Source: Flavobacteriales bacterium UBA7690
GTDB taxonomy: Bacteria > Bacteroidota > Bacteroidia > Flavobacteriales_F > PHOS-HE28
NCBI GenBank assembly: GCA_002482775.1
Contig: DLGQ01000074.1
Location: forward strand, 18,290-55,243
Direction: 5' to 3'
DNA: 36,954 bases
Shown here in pieces: positions 1 through 9,500 of the stretch; positions within the stretch are counted from its first letter, which is position 1; each line of letters starts with the position of its first letter. A program made the position numbers and the translations under genes. The notes under the pieces are model-generated. The model did no database searches. It was not told the DNA's origin and saw nothing but the letters and a program-made list of their open reading frames with translations.

Positions 1-960
1 GTGATCTTCTGGAACTGGTGGGGCACGGAGTACCTGCTGAGCAACAACTTCCAGAAGATCACCAGCTATCGCCCGATCAAATCGGCGTGGTTGCGTTGGT
101 CGCTGATGAACGACGAGACGGGCCGCATCGAGTGGTGCCTGCTCAACCCGAACTGGGGCTTGTTCAGCGCCAGCAACACGGAGATCATCCCGGTGGCCGA
201 TCCGTGGTGGACGCCCGAGGAAGTGCGTGCATGGGCCAAAGAGAACGGCTTCACCAAGTTCGTTCGGCCGAACCTGATGCCCGACCCGGATGCTGGGTAC
301 TACCCCGATGCGGACTGGCACAGCTTGTACGATGACAAGTGGCTACAGAACACCAACAAGATCCCCGCGTACCGTGATGCACTGCTAACGAACGCGCTCA
401 CGATAAAGCTGCTGATCAAGATCCCATCCACGTACCTGGAGAACAAGTACAAGGATACATGGGGCGACATGAGCGATGACGAGCGCGACAAGAAGCGCTT
501 TGATCTGCTCACCAGCTTGAATAACTTCCTGAGCGGCGTGGAGAACGGCGGCAAGGCGCTGGTGACCGAGTTCCTCGTGGGCGAGGATGGCAAGGCTGAA
601 GCAGGCTGGGAGATCATCCCTATCGATCACGGAAAAGGTGGAGAACAAGTAGGCACCAGCATTGCGGACAGCGAGAAGGGCAACAGCCAGATCCTCGCCG
701 TGACGCGGGTAGACCCTACCCTACTTGGCCAAGGTGCACCCGGTGGAAAACTGGGTGCTGGCAGCGGAAGTGACAAGGCCGAAGCCGTACGCATCATGCA
801 CGCGCTGATGTACAGCGATCGCGAGCAGACCACCGAGGACTGGTACTTCACCCGCGACTACAATGGGTGGAGCGCTGAGATCTACATGGGATACCGCCCG
901 ATCGAACTCACCTCGCTCGACGCGACGAGCGACAACCAACCGCCCGCCAACGCCAGCTAA
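1..960 (+). CDS. Phage portal-like protein, 5'-truncated by the window edge
   Basis: The reading frame is open from base 1, and the GTG there is simply the first codon in the window, so the N-terminus is probably missing. The 319 visible residues look like the C-terminal half of a portal protein of Bacteroidetes prophages. The clearest cue is the segment around residues 236-262, where a DPTLLGQGAPGGK stretch is followed by a Gly/Ser-rich loop and KAEAV, as in the portal wing/stem region. Before it is a Trp-rich part (residues 1-70) and a helical part (about 160-185). A portal would form the dodecameric DNA gate at one capsid vertex. It lies 3 bases upstream of the connector gene, as expected. 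The call rests on recognition of the C-terminal pattern and gene order. Terminase and capsid genes would lie to the left, outside the window. Confidence 0.65.
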   Translation: MIFWNWWGTEYLLSNNFQKITSYRPIKSAWLRWSLMNDETGRIEWCLLNPNWGLFSASNTEIIPVADPWWTPEEVRAWAKENGFTKFVRPNLMPDPDAGYYPDADWHSLYDDKWLQNTNKIPAYRDALLTNALTIKLLIKIPSTYLENKYKDTWGDMSDDERDKKRFDLLTSLNNFLSGVENGGKALVTEFLVGEDGKAEAGWEIIPIDHGKGGEQVGTSIADSEKGNSQILAVTRVDPTLLGQGAPGGKLGAGSGSDKAEAVRIMHALMYSDREQTTEDWYFTRDYNGWSAEIYMGYRPIELTSLDATSDNQPPANAS

Positions 961-963
961 GCG

Positions 964-1992
964 ATGTTGATCAGCACCATAGATCAGTTCAAGGAACGCG
1001 TGGACGTGGGCAGCGACTTCAAGTGGAGGCGCATCCGCGACTACGTGGAGCAAGCTGAGCTGGAGTTCTTGCTTCCGGTCCTTGGTCAAGAGTTGATCGA
1101 CGACCTGGACGCCTACATGCAGGGCAGCGACGATGCCAATGATGCCTATAACAAGGTGATCGAGCAGGGACAGAAAGCACTTGCCATCACTGCGTTCTAC
1201 CTGGCGTTCCCCACCCTGCAGTTGAAGGCCACGGACCTTGGGTTCGTGGTGCAATTGGGCGAAGGTGAACGCAGCCCATACCAATGGCAGGTGGGCGATG
1301 CCCGCGATGCGGTGCTGATGGCAGGCTATGCGGCCATCGAGAAGCTGTACACCATCCTCGATCGGCATAAGGCATCACTGGCGCAATGGCGCAACAGCGA
1401 AGCCTTCACCGGCTACCACGACAGCCTGCTGCGCAACGCTGCGGAGTTCCACACCTTCTACAAGATAGGGACATCGCGCATCACGTACGTGGACCTGAAG
1501 CCAGCCATTGACCGGGCACAGGAACTGGTACTTCGTCCACGACTGGGCGAGGAATTCTACGACAGCCTGATCGAACACCTGCGAGAAGGCGCCGACGACA
1601 GCAGCAGCGATAGCGATGGCGTGGACGATGCGCTGATGTCCGCCGCGATCAAGAAGGTGCGCCGGGCCTTAGCACACTTCACCATCGGCGAAGCGAAAGA
1701 ACTGAGCTTCCGGAAGGCCAACGGAGGGTTGCTCAGCACCCGGTTCGACGGGAACAGCAGCAGCGCCGTGAACGTGATCGATGAGCGCTTGAACAGTGAG
1801 GACACCGTGAACATACGCGCGGTGGCCACCAAGAAAGGCTACGAACTCCTGAGCGTAGCACAAGGGTGGTTGGACCGCCATGCGGACAGCTTCCCACTCT
1901 ACAAGAACGGGCCTGCTTACAGGCCGGCCGGCAACGACGAACGAACCGCAGAGGACCGCATGCCCAGCGCTGGCGGTTTGATGTGGGTGTAA
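964..1992 (+). CDS. DUF6712-like head-tail connector protein
   Basis: This 342-residue, mostly helical protein has two similar halves. Residues 1-125 begin with an ISTIDQFKERV opening and an LLPVLGQEL motif. Residues 165-260 repeat the plan with LKPAIDRAQELVLRPRLG. This duplicated layout, with a repeated 'lgxel/lgeef' turn, matches the DUF6712 family found just after portal genes in Bacteroidetes prophages and presumed to be a head-completion or head-tail adaptor protein. An Asp/Ser-rich linker (about residues 210-222) separates helices in the second half. It starts 3 bases after the portal stop and ends 11 bases before the holin start. The family match is from memory and the connector role is inferred from position. 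Confidence 0.6.
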   Translation: MLISTIDQFKERVDVGSDFKWRRIRDYVEQAELEFLLPVLGQELIDDLDAYMQGSDDANDAYNKVIEQGQKALAITAFYLAFPTLQLKATDLGFVVQLGEGERSPYQWQVGDARDAVLMAGYAAIEKLYTILDRHKASLAQWRNSEAFTGYHDSLLRNAAEFHTFYKIGTSRITYVDLKPAIDRAQELVLRPRLGEEFYDSLIEHLREGADDSSSDSDGVDDALMSAAIKKVRRALAHFTIGEAKELSFRKANGGLLSTRFDGNSSSAVNVIDERLNSEDTVNIRAVATKKGYELLSVAQGWLDRHADSFPLYKNGPAYRPAGNDERTAEDRMPSAGGLMWV

Positions 1993-2003
1993 CCCCCAAC
2001 CGC

Positions 2004-2444
2004 ATGCCGCTGATGAAACTCTCTGATCCATTATCCGCAGCAAGTTCCTTGGCCTGGCCATGGAAGCTGGCCAGCGCGGTGCTCGGGTGGATGGCCGCAT
2101 TCGCCGCGCCGGTGCAACCGTTCATGATCCTCGTACTGGTCCTGGTGGTGGTGGATGTGATCACCGGCATCTGGGCCGCACGCCGCAACGGCGAGCGCAT
2201 CACGAGCAAGGAGATGGGGCGCACGGTACCCAAGGTGGTGCTGTACCCCGTGGCCATCCTCTTAAGCGAGGCCATGGTGCACACCTTCTTCGCGGGCACA
2301 CCCGTGGTGAGCAGCCTTACCTACATGGTGGCGCTCTTCATCTGCACCATCGAATTCCAGAGCAACATCGAGAACATCGGCAAGCTCACCGGCACGGACA
2401 TCTGGGTACACATCCGTGAGTACCTCAAACGCAAGCAGAACTGA
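2004..2444 (+). CDS. Phage holin family membrane protein
   Basis: The protein has 146 residues and several hydrophobic helices: about residues 15-30, 36-54 (a Val/Leu-rich run ending in VDVITGIWAARR) and two more around 72-110. The VDVITGIWAA-R-x(3)-ERITSKEMGR pattern is typical of the phage_holin_4 / Bacteroidetes holin family, in which the protein oligomerises in the inner membrane to release the lysin. I chose the ATG at 2004 because an upstream GTG-type extension would run deep into the connector gene; a second in-frame ATG lies at 2013. No Shine-Dalgarno sequence is present. The stop shares one base with the start of the next gene (TGATG), so it is translationally coupled to the lysin-like gene. 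Confidence 0.8.
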   Translation: MPLMKLSDPLSAASSLAWPWKLASAVLGWMAAFAAPVQPFMILVLVLVVVDVITGIWAARRNGERITSKEMGRTVPKVVLYPVAILLSEAMVHTFFAGTPVVSSLTYMVALFICTIEFQSNIENIGKLTGTDIWVHIREYLKRKQN

Positions 2445-2872
2445 TGGAGATCGACGTAGCACACTTCAAGAACGGCGACGACTTCTCGCTCGGCACCCTG
2501 TTCGTGGACATGAAGTTGGACTGCTTCACCCTCGAGGATGAGAAGCGCACGGTGAAGGTGTGGGGGGAGACCCGCATACCGGATGGCACCTACACCATAA
2601 AGCTGCGCACCGTTGGTGGCATGCACACCAAGTACAGCAAGCAATACCCATGGCACAAGGGCATGCTGTGGTTACAAGATGTGCCCGGGTTCGAGTACGT
2701 GTACATCCACGTGGGCAACACGGACGATGATACCGCCGGCTGCATCCTGGTGGGTGATACCGTCAACATCCACGGGCGATTGCTGGAGAGCAAGCCCGCC
2801 TACGAACGCCTCTACAAACTGATCATCGCGGCCATGGGTCGTGGTGAAGCCGTCACCATCAACATCCAATAG
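2444..2872 (+). CDS. DUF5675-like protein, probable phage lysin
   Basis: This 142-residue protein carries the hallmark of the DUF5675 family. An LxCxTLED segment (residues 26-32) is followed by IPDGTYTIKL and then the conserved block around residues 87-104, whose visible core is IHVGNTDDDTAGCILVG. In the family this His/Asp/Cys block resembles the active-site region of L,D-transpeptidase/peptidoglycan-cleaving folds, and the genes usually sit beside holins in Bacteroidetes prophages. A role in wall degradation at lysis is therefore likely, though enzymatic activity is inferred, not shown. It overlaps the holin stop by one base and is followed after 3 bases by another membrane protein, forming a compact lysis block. 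Confidence 0.7.
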   Translation: MEIDVAHFKNGDDFSLGTLFVDMKLDCFTLEDEKRTVKVWGETRIPDGTYTIKLRTVGGMHTKYSKQYPWHKGMLWLQDVPGFEYVYIHVGNTDDDTAGCILVGDTVNIHGRLLESKPAYERLYKLIIAAMGRGEAVTINIQ

Positions 2873-2875
2873 GAC

Positions 2876-3397
2876 ATGGCAACCAAAGAGAAGAAACCAT
2901 TCGGGGAGACCGGCTTCGGCAAGTTCCTGAAGAAGGCCAGCGGCGTGCTCCCCGAAGTGGTGGACATCGCCGCCAAGGTGGCCACGGGCAACATCAGCGG
3001 TGCCATCGAGGCCGTATCCGATGGACTGAAGAACAAGGCAGCGAACAACGTGGAAGCCGCCAAACTGCTCGCCGAGCTGGAGCAGTCCAGGATGACGTGG
3101 GAACTGGAACTGGAGCGCGTGTACGCCGCCGACCGCGACAGTGCACGCTCGCGTGAGGTGGAGATGGCCAAGGCCGGCAAACGGGACATCATGCCTCCGT
3201 TGCTGGCCAGTGCGGCGCTGATCGCCTTCGGATTCGTCCTCTACATCATCGCGTTCCGGATCATCCCGGAAGAAAACCGTGAGATGTTCATTCACCTGCT
3301 GGGCATCATCGAAGGTGCCATGCTGGTGAACGTCTACAGCTACTACTTCGGCAGCAGCGCAGGCAGCCGCCGCAAAACCGAGCTCTCCGGCAAATGA
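2876..3397 (+). CDS. Holin-like or lysis-accessory membrane protein
   Basis: The 173 residues divide into a charged, helical N-terminal half (residues 1-100, with an Ala/Glu-rich helix around 60-82 and an Arg-rich stretch at 87-103) and two membrane helices near the C-terminus (about 105-128 and 135-158), ending in a basic tail. The amphipathic segment followed by a pair of membrane helices resembles 3TM-type holins (the GTA_holin_3TM group), so it may be a second holin, a pinholin or a spanin-like partner. It follows the lysin-like gene by 3 bases and its stop overlaps the next ATG (ATGA). The membrane topology is visible; the exact lysis role is inferred. Confidence 0.55.
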   Translation: MATKEKKPFGETGFGKFLKKASGVLPEVVDIAAKVATGNISGAIEAVSDGLKNKAANNVEAAKLLAELEQSRMTWELELERVYAADRDSARSREVEMAKAGKRDIMPPLLASAALIAFGFVLYIIAFRIIPEENREMFIHLLGIIEGAMLVNVYSYYFGSSAGSRRKTELSGK

Positions 3398-4170
3398 CCT
3401 GGTTCGTTCGATACCTGATGAACAGCACGGTGGCAGCATCGTGGAGCGAGTTGCGTCCGGACCAGTTCGAGCGGATCGGCGACCTGCTGCACCGGTTCCA
3501 AGGCGTGGTGCTGAAGGCTCACATCACGTGGGTACTGTTGGACATCAGCTGGCGCACACCGCTGAAGCTGGCCGCGTTCTTCTTCGGCATCGGCCCCGAG
3601 GCGCGGCACCTGCTTACCGCTATGGCCGATCCGTTCTTGAAGCTGGAGGGGCTGACGGATACGCTCCTACCCTACATCGGGAAAGGCGCGAACCGGATCC
3701 CGTGCCATGTGAACGATCTGCTGAACAAGGTGGACGCGGAGACATGGGGCGTGGCTGACACGTGCTTCCTCAAGTACAACAGCACGAAGGACATGACCTG
3801 GCTGCAACGTATGGCCGCAGTGCTGTACGTGAAGCAAGGGACGAGTGCGGAGCAACGCATTGAAGCCGTGGACCTGAAGCCATACGAACGCATCCCCAGC
3901 GGACACCTGCGAGCGCTACACACCATGTGGGGAGGACACCGAGCGGTGATCGTGGGTGAAAGTCCGTGGCCATTCCGCAACGCGAGCGAGAAGAAGGTGG
4001 TGCGCAAGAAGACCGGCTGGGGGGATGTGCTGCTGAGCATGGCCGCCACCAAGTTCGGGCCATGGGAACAGACACGCCGCACTGAAGCCCGCACGTTCAT
4101 GCGCGCATTGAACCAGGCGATGGAGTTGGATCACAAACGCAGGGAAGAGGCCAGCAAAAAGCGGCGATGA
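3394..4170 (+). CDS. Phage structural-region protein of unknown function
   Basis: I do not recognise this 258-residue protein. It is helical and fairly basic, with a Trp-rich N-terminus (residues 1-55), a hydrophobic stretch around 54-66 (LKLAAFFFGIG), a central region with two cysteines, and a highly charged C-terminus (residues 195-258) ending in Lys/Arg repeats. The C-terminal part, TGWGDVLLSMAATKFG onward, looks like a globular helical unit of about 45 residues. It overlaps both neighbours by ATGA junctions, so it belongs to the late operon between the lysis block and the tail genes. A head-tail joining or tail-assembly role is possible from position alone. Confidence 0.75.
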   Translation: MTWFVRYLMNSTVAASWSELRPDQFERIGDLLHRFQGVVLKAHITWVLLDISWRTPLKLAAFFFGIGPEARHLLTAMADPFLKLEGLTDTLLPYIGKGANRIPCHVNDLLNKVDAETWGVADTCFLKYNSTKDMTWLQRMAAVLYVKQGTSAEQRIEAVDLKPYERIPSGHLRALHTMWGGHRAVIVGESPWPFRNASEKKVVRKKTGWGDVLLSMAATKFGPWEQTRRTEARTFMRALNQAMELDHKRREEASKKRR

Positions 4171-5039
4171 GCATTCCACAGAACAGCCTCACGCTTCGCG
4201 AGTGGTTCGCCCTTGGCGAAGAGCTCGCGGCACGCAACACGGACATCGGTCACGTGATCGGCGATGCTGCGCATTGCCACTTCTCCCGCTACCGATTCGT
4301 GGAGACCGCCAGCAAGGTGTTCGATGAACTGAAGTCGCCTGCGTTGCTATTGGAGACACCCGAGAGCGGTGGTATCGACAACAGCAGCAACAACCTGCTG
4401 GTCTCCAAATACCTCGCGTTCACCATCGCCAAGCGTTTGGAAGATGACCGCGACCACGCCGAGCGTGTACTGGCCGAGGATGAATGCGAGAGCATCGCTA
4501 TGCAGACCATCGCCAGGCTACGGAAGATGCGCATCCATCTGGGCGGGCAAACCTTCGGCGATGTGGAGGTGGCGCGCTGGGAAGGCGATGTGATGGGGCC
4601 ACCGTTCCTGAACCCGAATTGGGCAGGCTACCGCGTAATGCTGCCGGTGAAGGTGAATGAACGTAGGCTAACCTACGACCCCGCGAAGTGGAATGACGAT
4701 GTTGCTGTACCACGCCTGGTGGACCTGACCGCCATCACCTGCGCGAACCTCAACGACCCATCCTTCGGACTGACAACATCCCAGCGCAACACGTGTCTGC
4801 TACCCACCTACGACTTCTCTTCCTCCGCTGTACTGAGCGCACTTACCGATGTGCAACGGGCCGCGTTGGCGGTCGTGTTCGGGGGAGAGGGTGGAGAATG
4901 CGATCCGGTCACCATCGTTGACCAGGATGACCAGCAGGTTGCGGAAGTGGCCGCTGGTGGCGAATTCGAGGTGTTCCGCTTTGACGAGATCGTTGATGAC
5001 GGCACCGATGGCGGAGACGAGATCATTGATATGGGCTAG
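4167..5039 (+). CDS. Phage structural-region protein of unknown function
   Basis: This 290-residue protein has no motif I can name. The N-terminal 110 residues look helical. The middle (about 115-200) is richer in beta-forming residues, including RVMLPVKVNERRLTYDP. The last 50 residues are very acidic, with repeated Asp and Gly. An acidic tail of this kind is common in phage tail or head-completion proteins that meet a basic partner, and the preceding gene product has a basic C-terminus. It is coupled to that gene by an ATGA overlap and is followed after 3 bases by the tail fibre gene. The role is inferred only from position. Confidence 0.7.
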   Translation: MSIPQNSLTLREWFALGEELAARNTDIGHVIGDAAHCHFSRYRFVETASKVFDELKSPALLLETPESGGIDNSSNNLLVSKYLAFTIAKRLEDDRDHAERVLAEDECESIAMQTIARLRKMRIHLGGQTFGDVEVARWEGDVMGPPFLNPNWAGYRVMLPVKVNERRLTYDPAKWNDDVAVPRLVDLTAITCANLNDPSFGLTTSQRNTCLLPTYDFSSSAVLSALTDVQRAALAVVFGGEGGECDPVTIVDQDDQQVAEVAAGGEFEVFRFDEIVDDGTDGGDEIIDMG

Positions 5040-5042
5040 AAC

Positions 5043-6104
5043 ATGGCAAGCATCACACGCAAAATACGCATCTGGGTAGCGGCTTTGACCGGGGGTGAAG
5101 TGCCTGAATCGGGTCGCTTGGTTGTGGACAGCACCACGCGCAGATTGTACGTTGGCGATGGCACAAGTATCGAGGACCAGAACACCGATCAACAGTACTA
5201 CACTCGCTGGAGGGACATACGACAGTACGTATCAGGCCAAGTGTCAACTATCAATAGTGCCATCGACTTGAAGGCACCGTTGGCGTCACCCGCACTCACT
5301 GGGCTGCCAACCGCACCTACACCACCGCCTCCGGCGAACAATACGCTGCTGGCCACTACCGCATTCGTAAAAACTGCCATTGATGCATTGGTGGATGGTG
5401 CACCTGGCGCGTTGGATACGCTGAACGAGATAGCGGCCGCATTGCAAGACGATGAAGATGCGCTCTCCGCACTCACCATCGCTGTTGCCTCTAAGGTTCC
5501 ACAGGCACGGTTGGTGAACGGTCATGCATTGACGGCCGACATCATCGTGAGCAAAGGCGATGTGGGGTTGGGTAATGTGGACAATACGAGTGACGCGAAC
5601 AAGCCGGTGAGCATCGCGCAGGGTGCAGCGGATGCGGCGATACTTGCAGCGCTTAACGCATTCATCGCGACACAGCCAATAAACATTTACAAGGGTAGTG
5701 ACACCAATCGTTCCGATAACACGCTAACGCCGGACCCAGCACTAGAGTTCCCCATCGCTGCAGGACAACTCGTCTCATTCTCGATGACCGTATTCATACG
5801 TGCATCATCTGGTGGCGACTTTAAAAGCAGGGTTACCGGACCGAGCGATGCCGTGAACGTCTTGTTGGCTCAAGCCGTTGCACACGCAGGAACTACGAAC
5901 AACAGGGTAGCAAGTGCGTTCGACACATCTGACCTTATCCAGTTGCACACGAGCACGAATAACATCCGCTTCATCGTAAATGGCACAGTGCTCAATGGCC
6001 CAACGGCAGGTATGGTACGATTTGAATGGGCACAGAACACCACTAATGGTGCAGCAACATCGGTGCTTGCCGGCAGTACGTTGAATTACAAGATCATCAC
6101 CTGA
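5043..6104 (+). CDS. Tail fibre / receptor-binding protein
   Basis: The 353 residues show a modular fibre. Residues 1-45 form a compact start with the pattern SGRLVVDSTTRRLYVGDG, close to the N-terminal domain of Mtd-type tropism determinants and other virion-anchored fibres. Residues 77-150 carry the classic fibre repeat ASPALTG...NNTLLATTAFV, followed by a GALDTLNEIAAALQDDEDA helical segment. Residues 171-190 hold the GDVGLGNVDNTSDANKPVS repeat common in tail fibres. The last 150 residues form a Ser/Thr/Asn-rich beta-structured head, the likely receptor-binding part. Codon use in the tip is slightly more AT-rich than in neighbours, as is common in exchangeable fibre tips. The stop overlaps the next start (TGATG). 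Confidence 0.75.
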   Translation: MASITRKIRIWVAALTGGEVPESGRLVVDSTTRRLYVGDGTSIEDQNTDQQYYTRWRDIRQYVSGQVSTINSAIDLKAPLASPALTGLPTAPTPPPPANNTLLATTAFVKTAIDALVDGAPGALDTLNEIAAALQDDEDALSALTIAVASKVPQARLVNGHALTADIIVSKGDVGLGNVDNTSDANKPVSIAQGAADAAILAALNAFIATQPINIYKGSDTNRSDNTLTPDPALEFPIAAGQLVSFSMTVFIRASSGGDFKSRVTGPSDAVNVLLAQAVAHAGTTNNRVASAFDTSDLIQLHTSTNNIRFIVNGTVLNGPTAGMVRFEWAQNTTNGAATSVLAGSTLNYKIIT

Positions 6105-6580
6105 TGATGGAGGCAGCGGCATTCGACGTGGAAGCCTACAACGCAGAAGTGCGTGCGTGGGGCCAAAGCACGCTGGCCGTGCTGAAGAGCAGTCTGGCGC
6201 CCGTCGGGTCCAGAGGCCTTGGCACGTTGATGCGATCGCTGCGCGTGCGCTTCTACCAGCGCTATGGCGAGATCTTCGGGCTCGGCTTCCAGTTCGCGCG
6301 CCACGGTGTGTTCCTGGAGAAGGGGGCACGTAAGGGCTACGGCGGGCAGAAAGGCAGCCGCTGGTGGAAGGACAGCACCATGAGCGTGCGCAAGGATGGC
6401 AGCATCCAGAAAGGAGGCTGGATGAAAACGAACCCCGAGAGCTTGGGGAAGATGAACACGGGGAACAGTCGCGCATTCCAATGGTTCAACCCCGTTGTGG
6501 AATTGCGCATGGAGCAATTGGCAGACCTGGTGGCGAAGCATTACGGTGATATGGCGATCAACGCAGTGATGATCCGATGA
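6104..6580 (+). CDS. Small phage completion-like protein (possible HK97 gp10-like)
   Basis: This basic protein of 158 residues shows a pattern reminiscent of tail-completion proteins of the HK97 gp10 group: a helix (residues 1-50), then FARHGVFLEKGARKGYGG (about 64-81), a Trp-Trp-Lys turn, and a helical C-terminus. The match is weak and I offer it as one possibility. Two ATGs lie in tandem at 6104 and 6107; the first overlaps the fibre stop. The gene's own stop overlaps the tape measure start (ATGA). Its place directly before the tape measure gene fits a neck or tail-completion function. Confidence 0.6.
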   Translation: MMEAAAFDVEAYNAEVRAWGQSTLAVLKSSLAPVGSRGLGTLMRSLRVRFYQRYGEIFGLGFQFARHGVFLEKGARKGYGGQKGSRWWKDSTMSVRKDGSIQKGGWMKTNPESLGKMNTGNSRAFQWFNPVVELRMEQLADLVAKHYGDMAINAVMIR

Positions 6581-9500
6581 GCACACAGGTGACTAAACGC
6601 GTGGCCAGCATTTACATCGATGCGGCGGCGGCCAACAAATCGCTGAAGGATCTCCAGAGCGAGAGCGCCAAGCTGTACAACGAGCTGCGCAAGCTGCCCC
6701 GTGGCAGCGATGAGTTCATCGCGAAAGCAAAGGAGTACCGCAACGTTCAGGCACAGCTGAAAGCCACCAAGGAAGAGGTGGCCGGGACCAATTCAGTGTT
6801 CGGCCGATTGAAGGCCGGCCTCGGACCATTGGCCGGAGCGATGGGGTTGGCATTCGGTGGGGCTGCGGTGATCCAAGGCATCCAACACGCCCGCGAAGAA
6901 TTCTTGGAGCACGAGAAAGCCGTGGACCGAGTGACACAGGCCTTGAAGAACAACGGTGAACAGAGCGGGCAGACTGCCAGCGGACTTGTGCAAGCCTCGG
7001 ACGCCATGGAGTTGAAGTCGCTGTACAGCGCAGAGGACATCCTGACGCAGGTGAGCACGCAGCTGCTCAACTTCGGCAACATCGCGAACGACAAGTTCAC
7101 CCGTGCGCAACAGGTGAGCCTTGACCTGGCCACGACGCTGGGTGGTGATCTGCAAGGTGCCACCATGGCCGTGGGGAAAGCGCTGAGCAGCCCGGTAGAT
7201 GGCCTGAGCAAACTCCAGAAGATGGGCGTGAAGTTCAGCGAGGACCAGAAGGCCGTGATCACCACCCTGGTGGAGACCGGCAAGGCCGCTGAGGCACAGG
7301 ACATGGTGCTTGCCGAACTGGAAAAGCGCTACGCTGGCCAGGCCGAAGCTGCGGCACGGAATGAAGCCGGTACCCGAAAGCTGGACCAGGCCATGGGCGA
7401 TCTTGTCGAGGGAAGTGGTTCGTTCTTCAATGCCGCTTTGCAGGACCTTGCCGGTGGACTGGGAGACATGATCGGTGCATTCTCCGACCTCATCGGCCTG
7501 ACCAGCCGCGAGAGCGATGAGCTACAAGGGCAGCGTGCCGAAATGAATGCGCTATTCAACGTCCTCAAGAGCGGGAACATCACGCAAGAGCAGCAGGCCG
7601 AACTGGTGGAGCGTATCAACCGCGAGTACAAAGACTACCTGCCCACGGCCATCAGCGTAACCGACAGCACCGAAGCGCTTGAAATGGCGCAGCGTGGTGC
7701 GAACCAAGCCATGTTGGAGCAGATCCAGCTGCTGGCGAAGAAGGAGTTGCTGGAAGAGGCCCAGAAGGAAGCCGTGGACCGGAAGAAAGATGCCTTGCAG
7801 GCGCAGGTGACCGCTGCCAAAGCAGCACAGGGCGAACTGTCCGCTTGGGAGAAGACGAAGCTCGCCGTGATGCAGCCGACCATGATATTCACGCCGGAGG
7901 TTGCCATGGAGGCCAATAGCCAAGTGGCGCAACTGGCCGCTCAGCACGCTCAGAAGGAATATGAGAAGCTGATCAACACGTTGGGCACCGTTGAAAGTGC
8001 CCAGAAGGCCGTTAACGATGTCACCATGGCCCGAATGGATGGCGCTGAAGGCGGAGGTCCAACGGTGAGCCCAGAGGTGGCTGAGGAAACGAGCAAGCGT
8101 GCGCAAGAGGTGCGTGATGCCTTGAAGCAGGCCGCGCATGATCAAGAGATGGACCGCCTCGATGGCAAGGACAAGGAGATCCGCCAGGTGGAAGAGAAGT
8201 ACCACAAGCTGGCCCAGTTGGCAGAGGGCAGTGGTGTTGGACTGGAAGAGATCCAAGCGCAGCAGGACCAAGAACTGGCCGCTGTTCGCTCCAAATACGG
8301 CAAGAAGGAATTCGAGCGGCTGACGAAGTTGGATGAGGACCTGCGCAAGATGCGCGACAGCCAATGGAGCGCTCGTCTCAGCGTGGAGCAAAAGCAAGAG
8401 GTTGAGGCCATCGATGCACGATACGAGGCACAACGGGTGGCCATTGGCGACAACCAGGCCGCGTTGGCGCAGAACGAACAGGAACGCCGCGCAGAGATCG
8501 ATGCTGTTCTGGAATCACAACGCGTGGAACGTCAACAGGCCACCGATGAGGCGGAACTCCAGCAGGTGCGCGACAAGTACGCCAAGCTGTTGGAAGAGGC
8601 AGAAGGGAACAAGGACCGATTGCTGCAGGTGCAGGATCTGCTGGCGATGGAATTGGAGGCGAAGGAGCTTGAGCAGGAAGAGAAGCGGCAGGAACGCCTT
8701 TTGGCCAAGCAAGAGGCACAGGATGAGTTCGAGGCATCCATCCAGCAGAAGAAACTGGAGATGTATGAGCAGGAGCTCGACCTGATGGCCTCAAGGCACG
8801 AGCGCGAGTTGGAGATGGCGCAAGAACAGGAAGGCGATATCGCTGCATTGCTTGCCCAACAAGCTGCCGAGCGCGCTCCATTGGAGGAAGAGTTGCGCCA
8901 GGCTGAATTGGACGCGCTCAACGCTCATTTCGAGACGCTGTACGCCACCGCCGATGAGCATGGCATCGACACGGCCATGTTGCAGCAGCAACACGCGGAG
9001 GCCTTGCTTTTGATGAAGCAGGACTTCCTTCAGCGCGAGGTGGATGCCAATGAGGACAAGAACAACAAGATCAAGGCATCGGACGAGATGATGGCCAAGG
9101 CACGTGCCGACGTGACTTCTGGCATCATGCAGATCACAGGCGACCTATTTGCGATGTCCGCAGCCGATGCAGATGAAGCCGCCGACTACCAGAAGATGTT
9201 GACCCTCTTCGAACTGGGCATCGATACTGCAAGCGCCATGGGGTCGCTCACGGCCATGTCCGAGGCGAATCCGGCTAACGCTGCCACTGGTGGTCTCGCC
9301 GGCATCGCGCAATGGGTCGCCGGCATCGCACGTATCACCGGTAACATCGCCAAGGCGACCCAGATCCTTTCCAAGCCGAAGCCGAAGCCACCAGCTTATG
9401 CGATCGGTGGTGAAACGGCCCCGCAAGGGATGCCCGTGTTCAGCAAACGGAGCGCTACCGGTGGACGTGCTGGAATGGAAGAGGTGATGTCGTACTTCGA

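Noticed and set aside
3394..5039. Possible programmed frameshift between two overlapping genes before the tape measure gene
   Set aside because: The overlap is a plain ATGA junction with no slippery heptamer; both products are complete, and the tail fibre and another gene lie before the tape measure gene.
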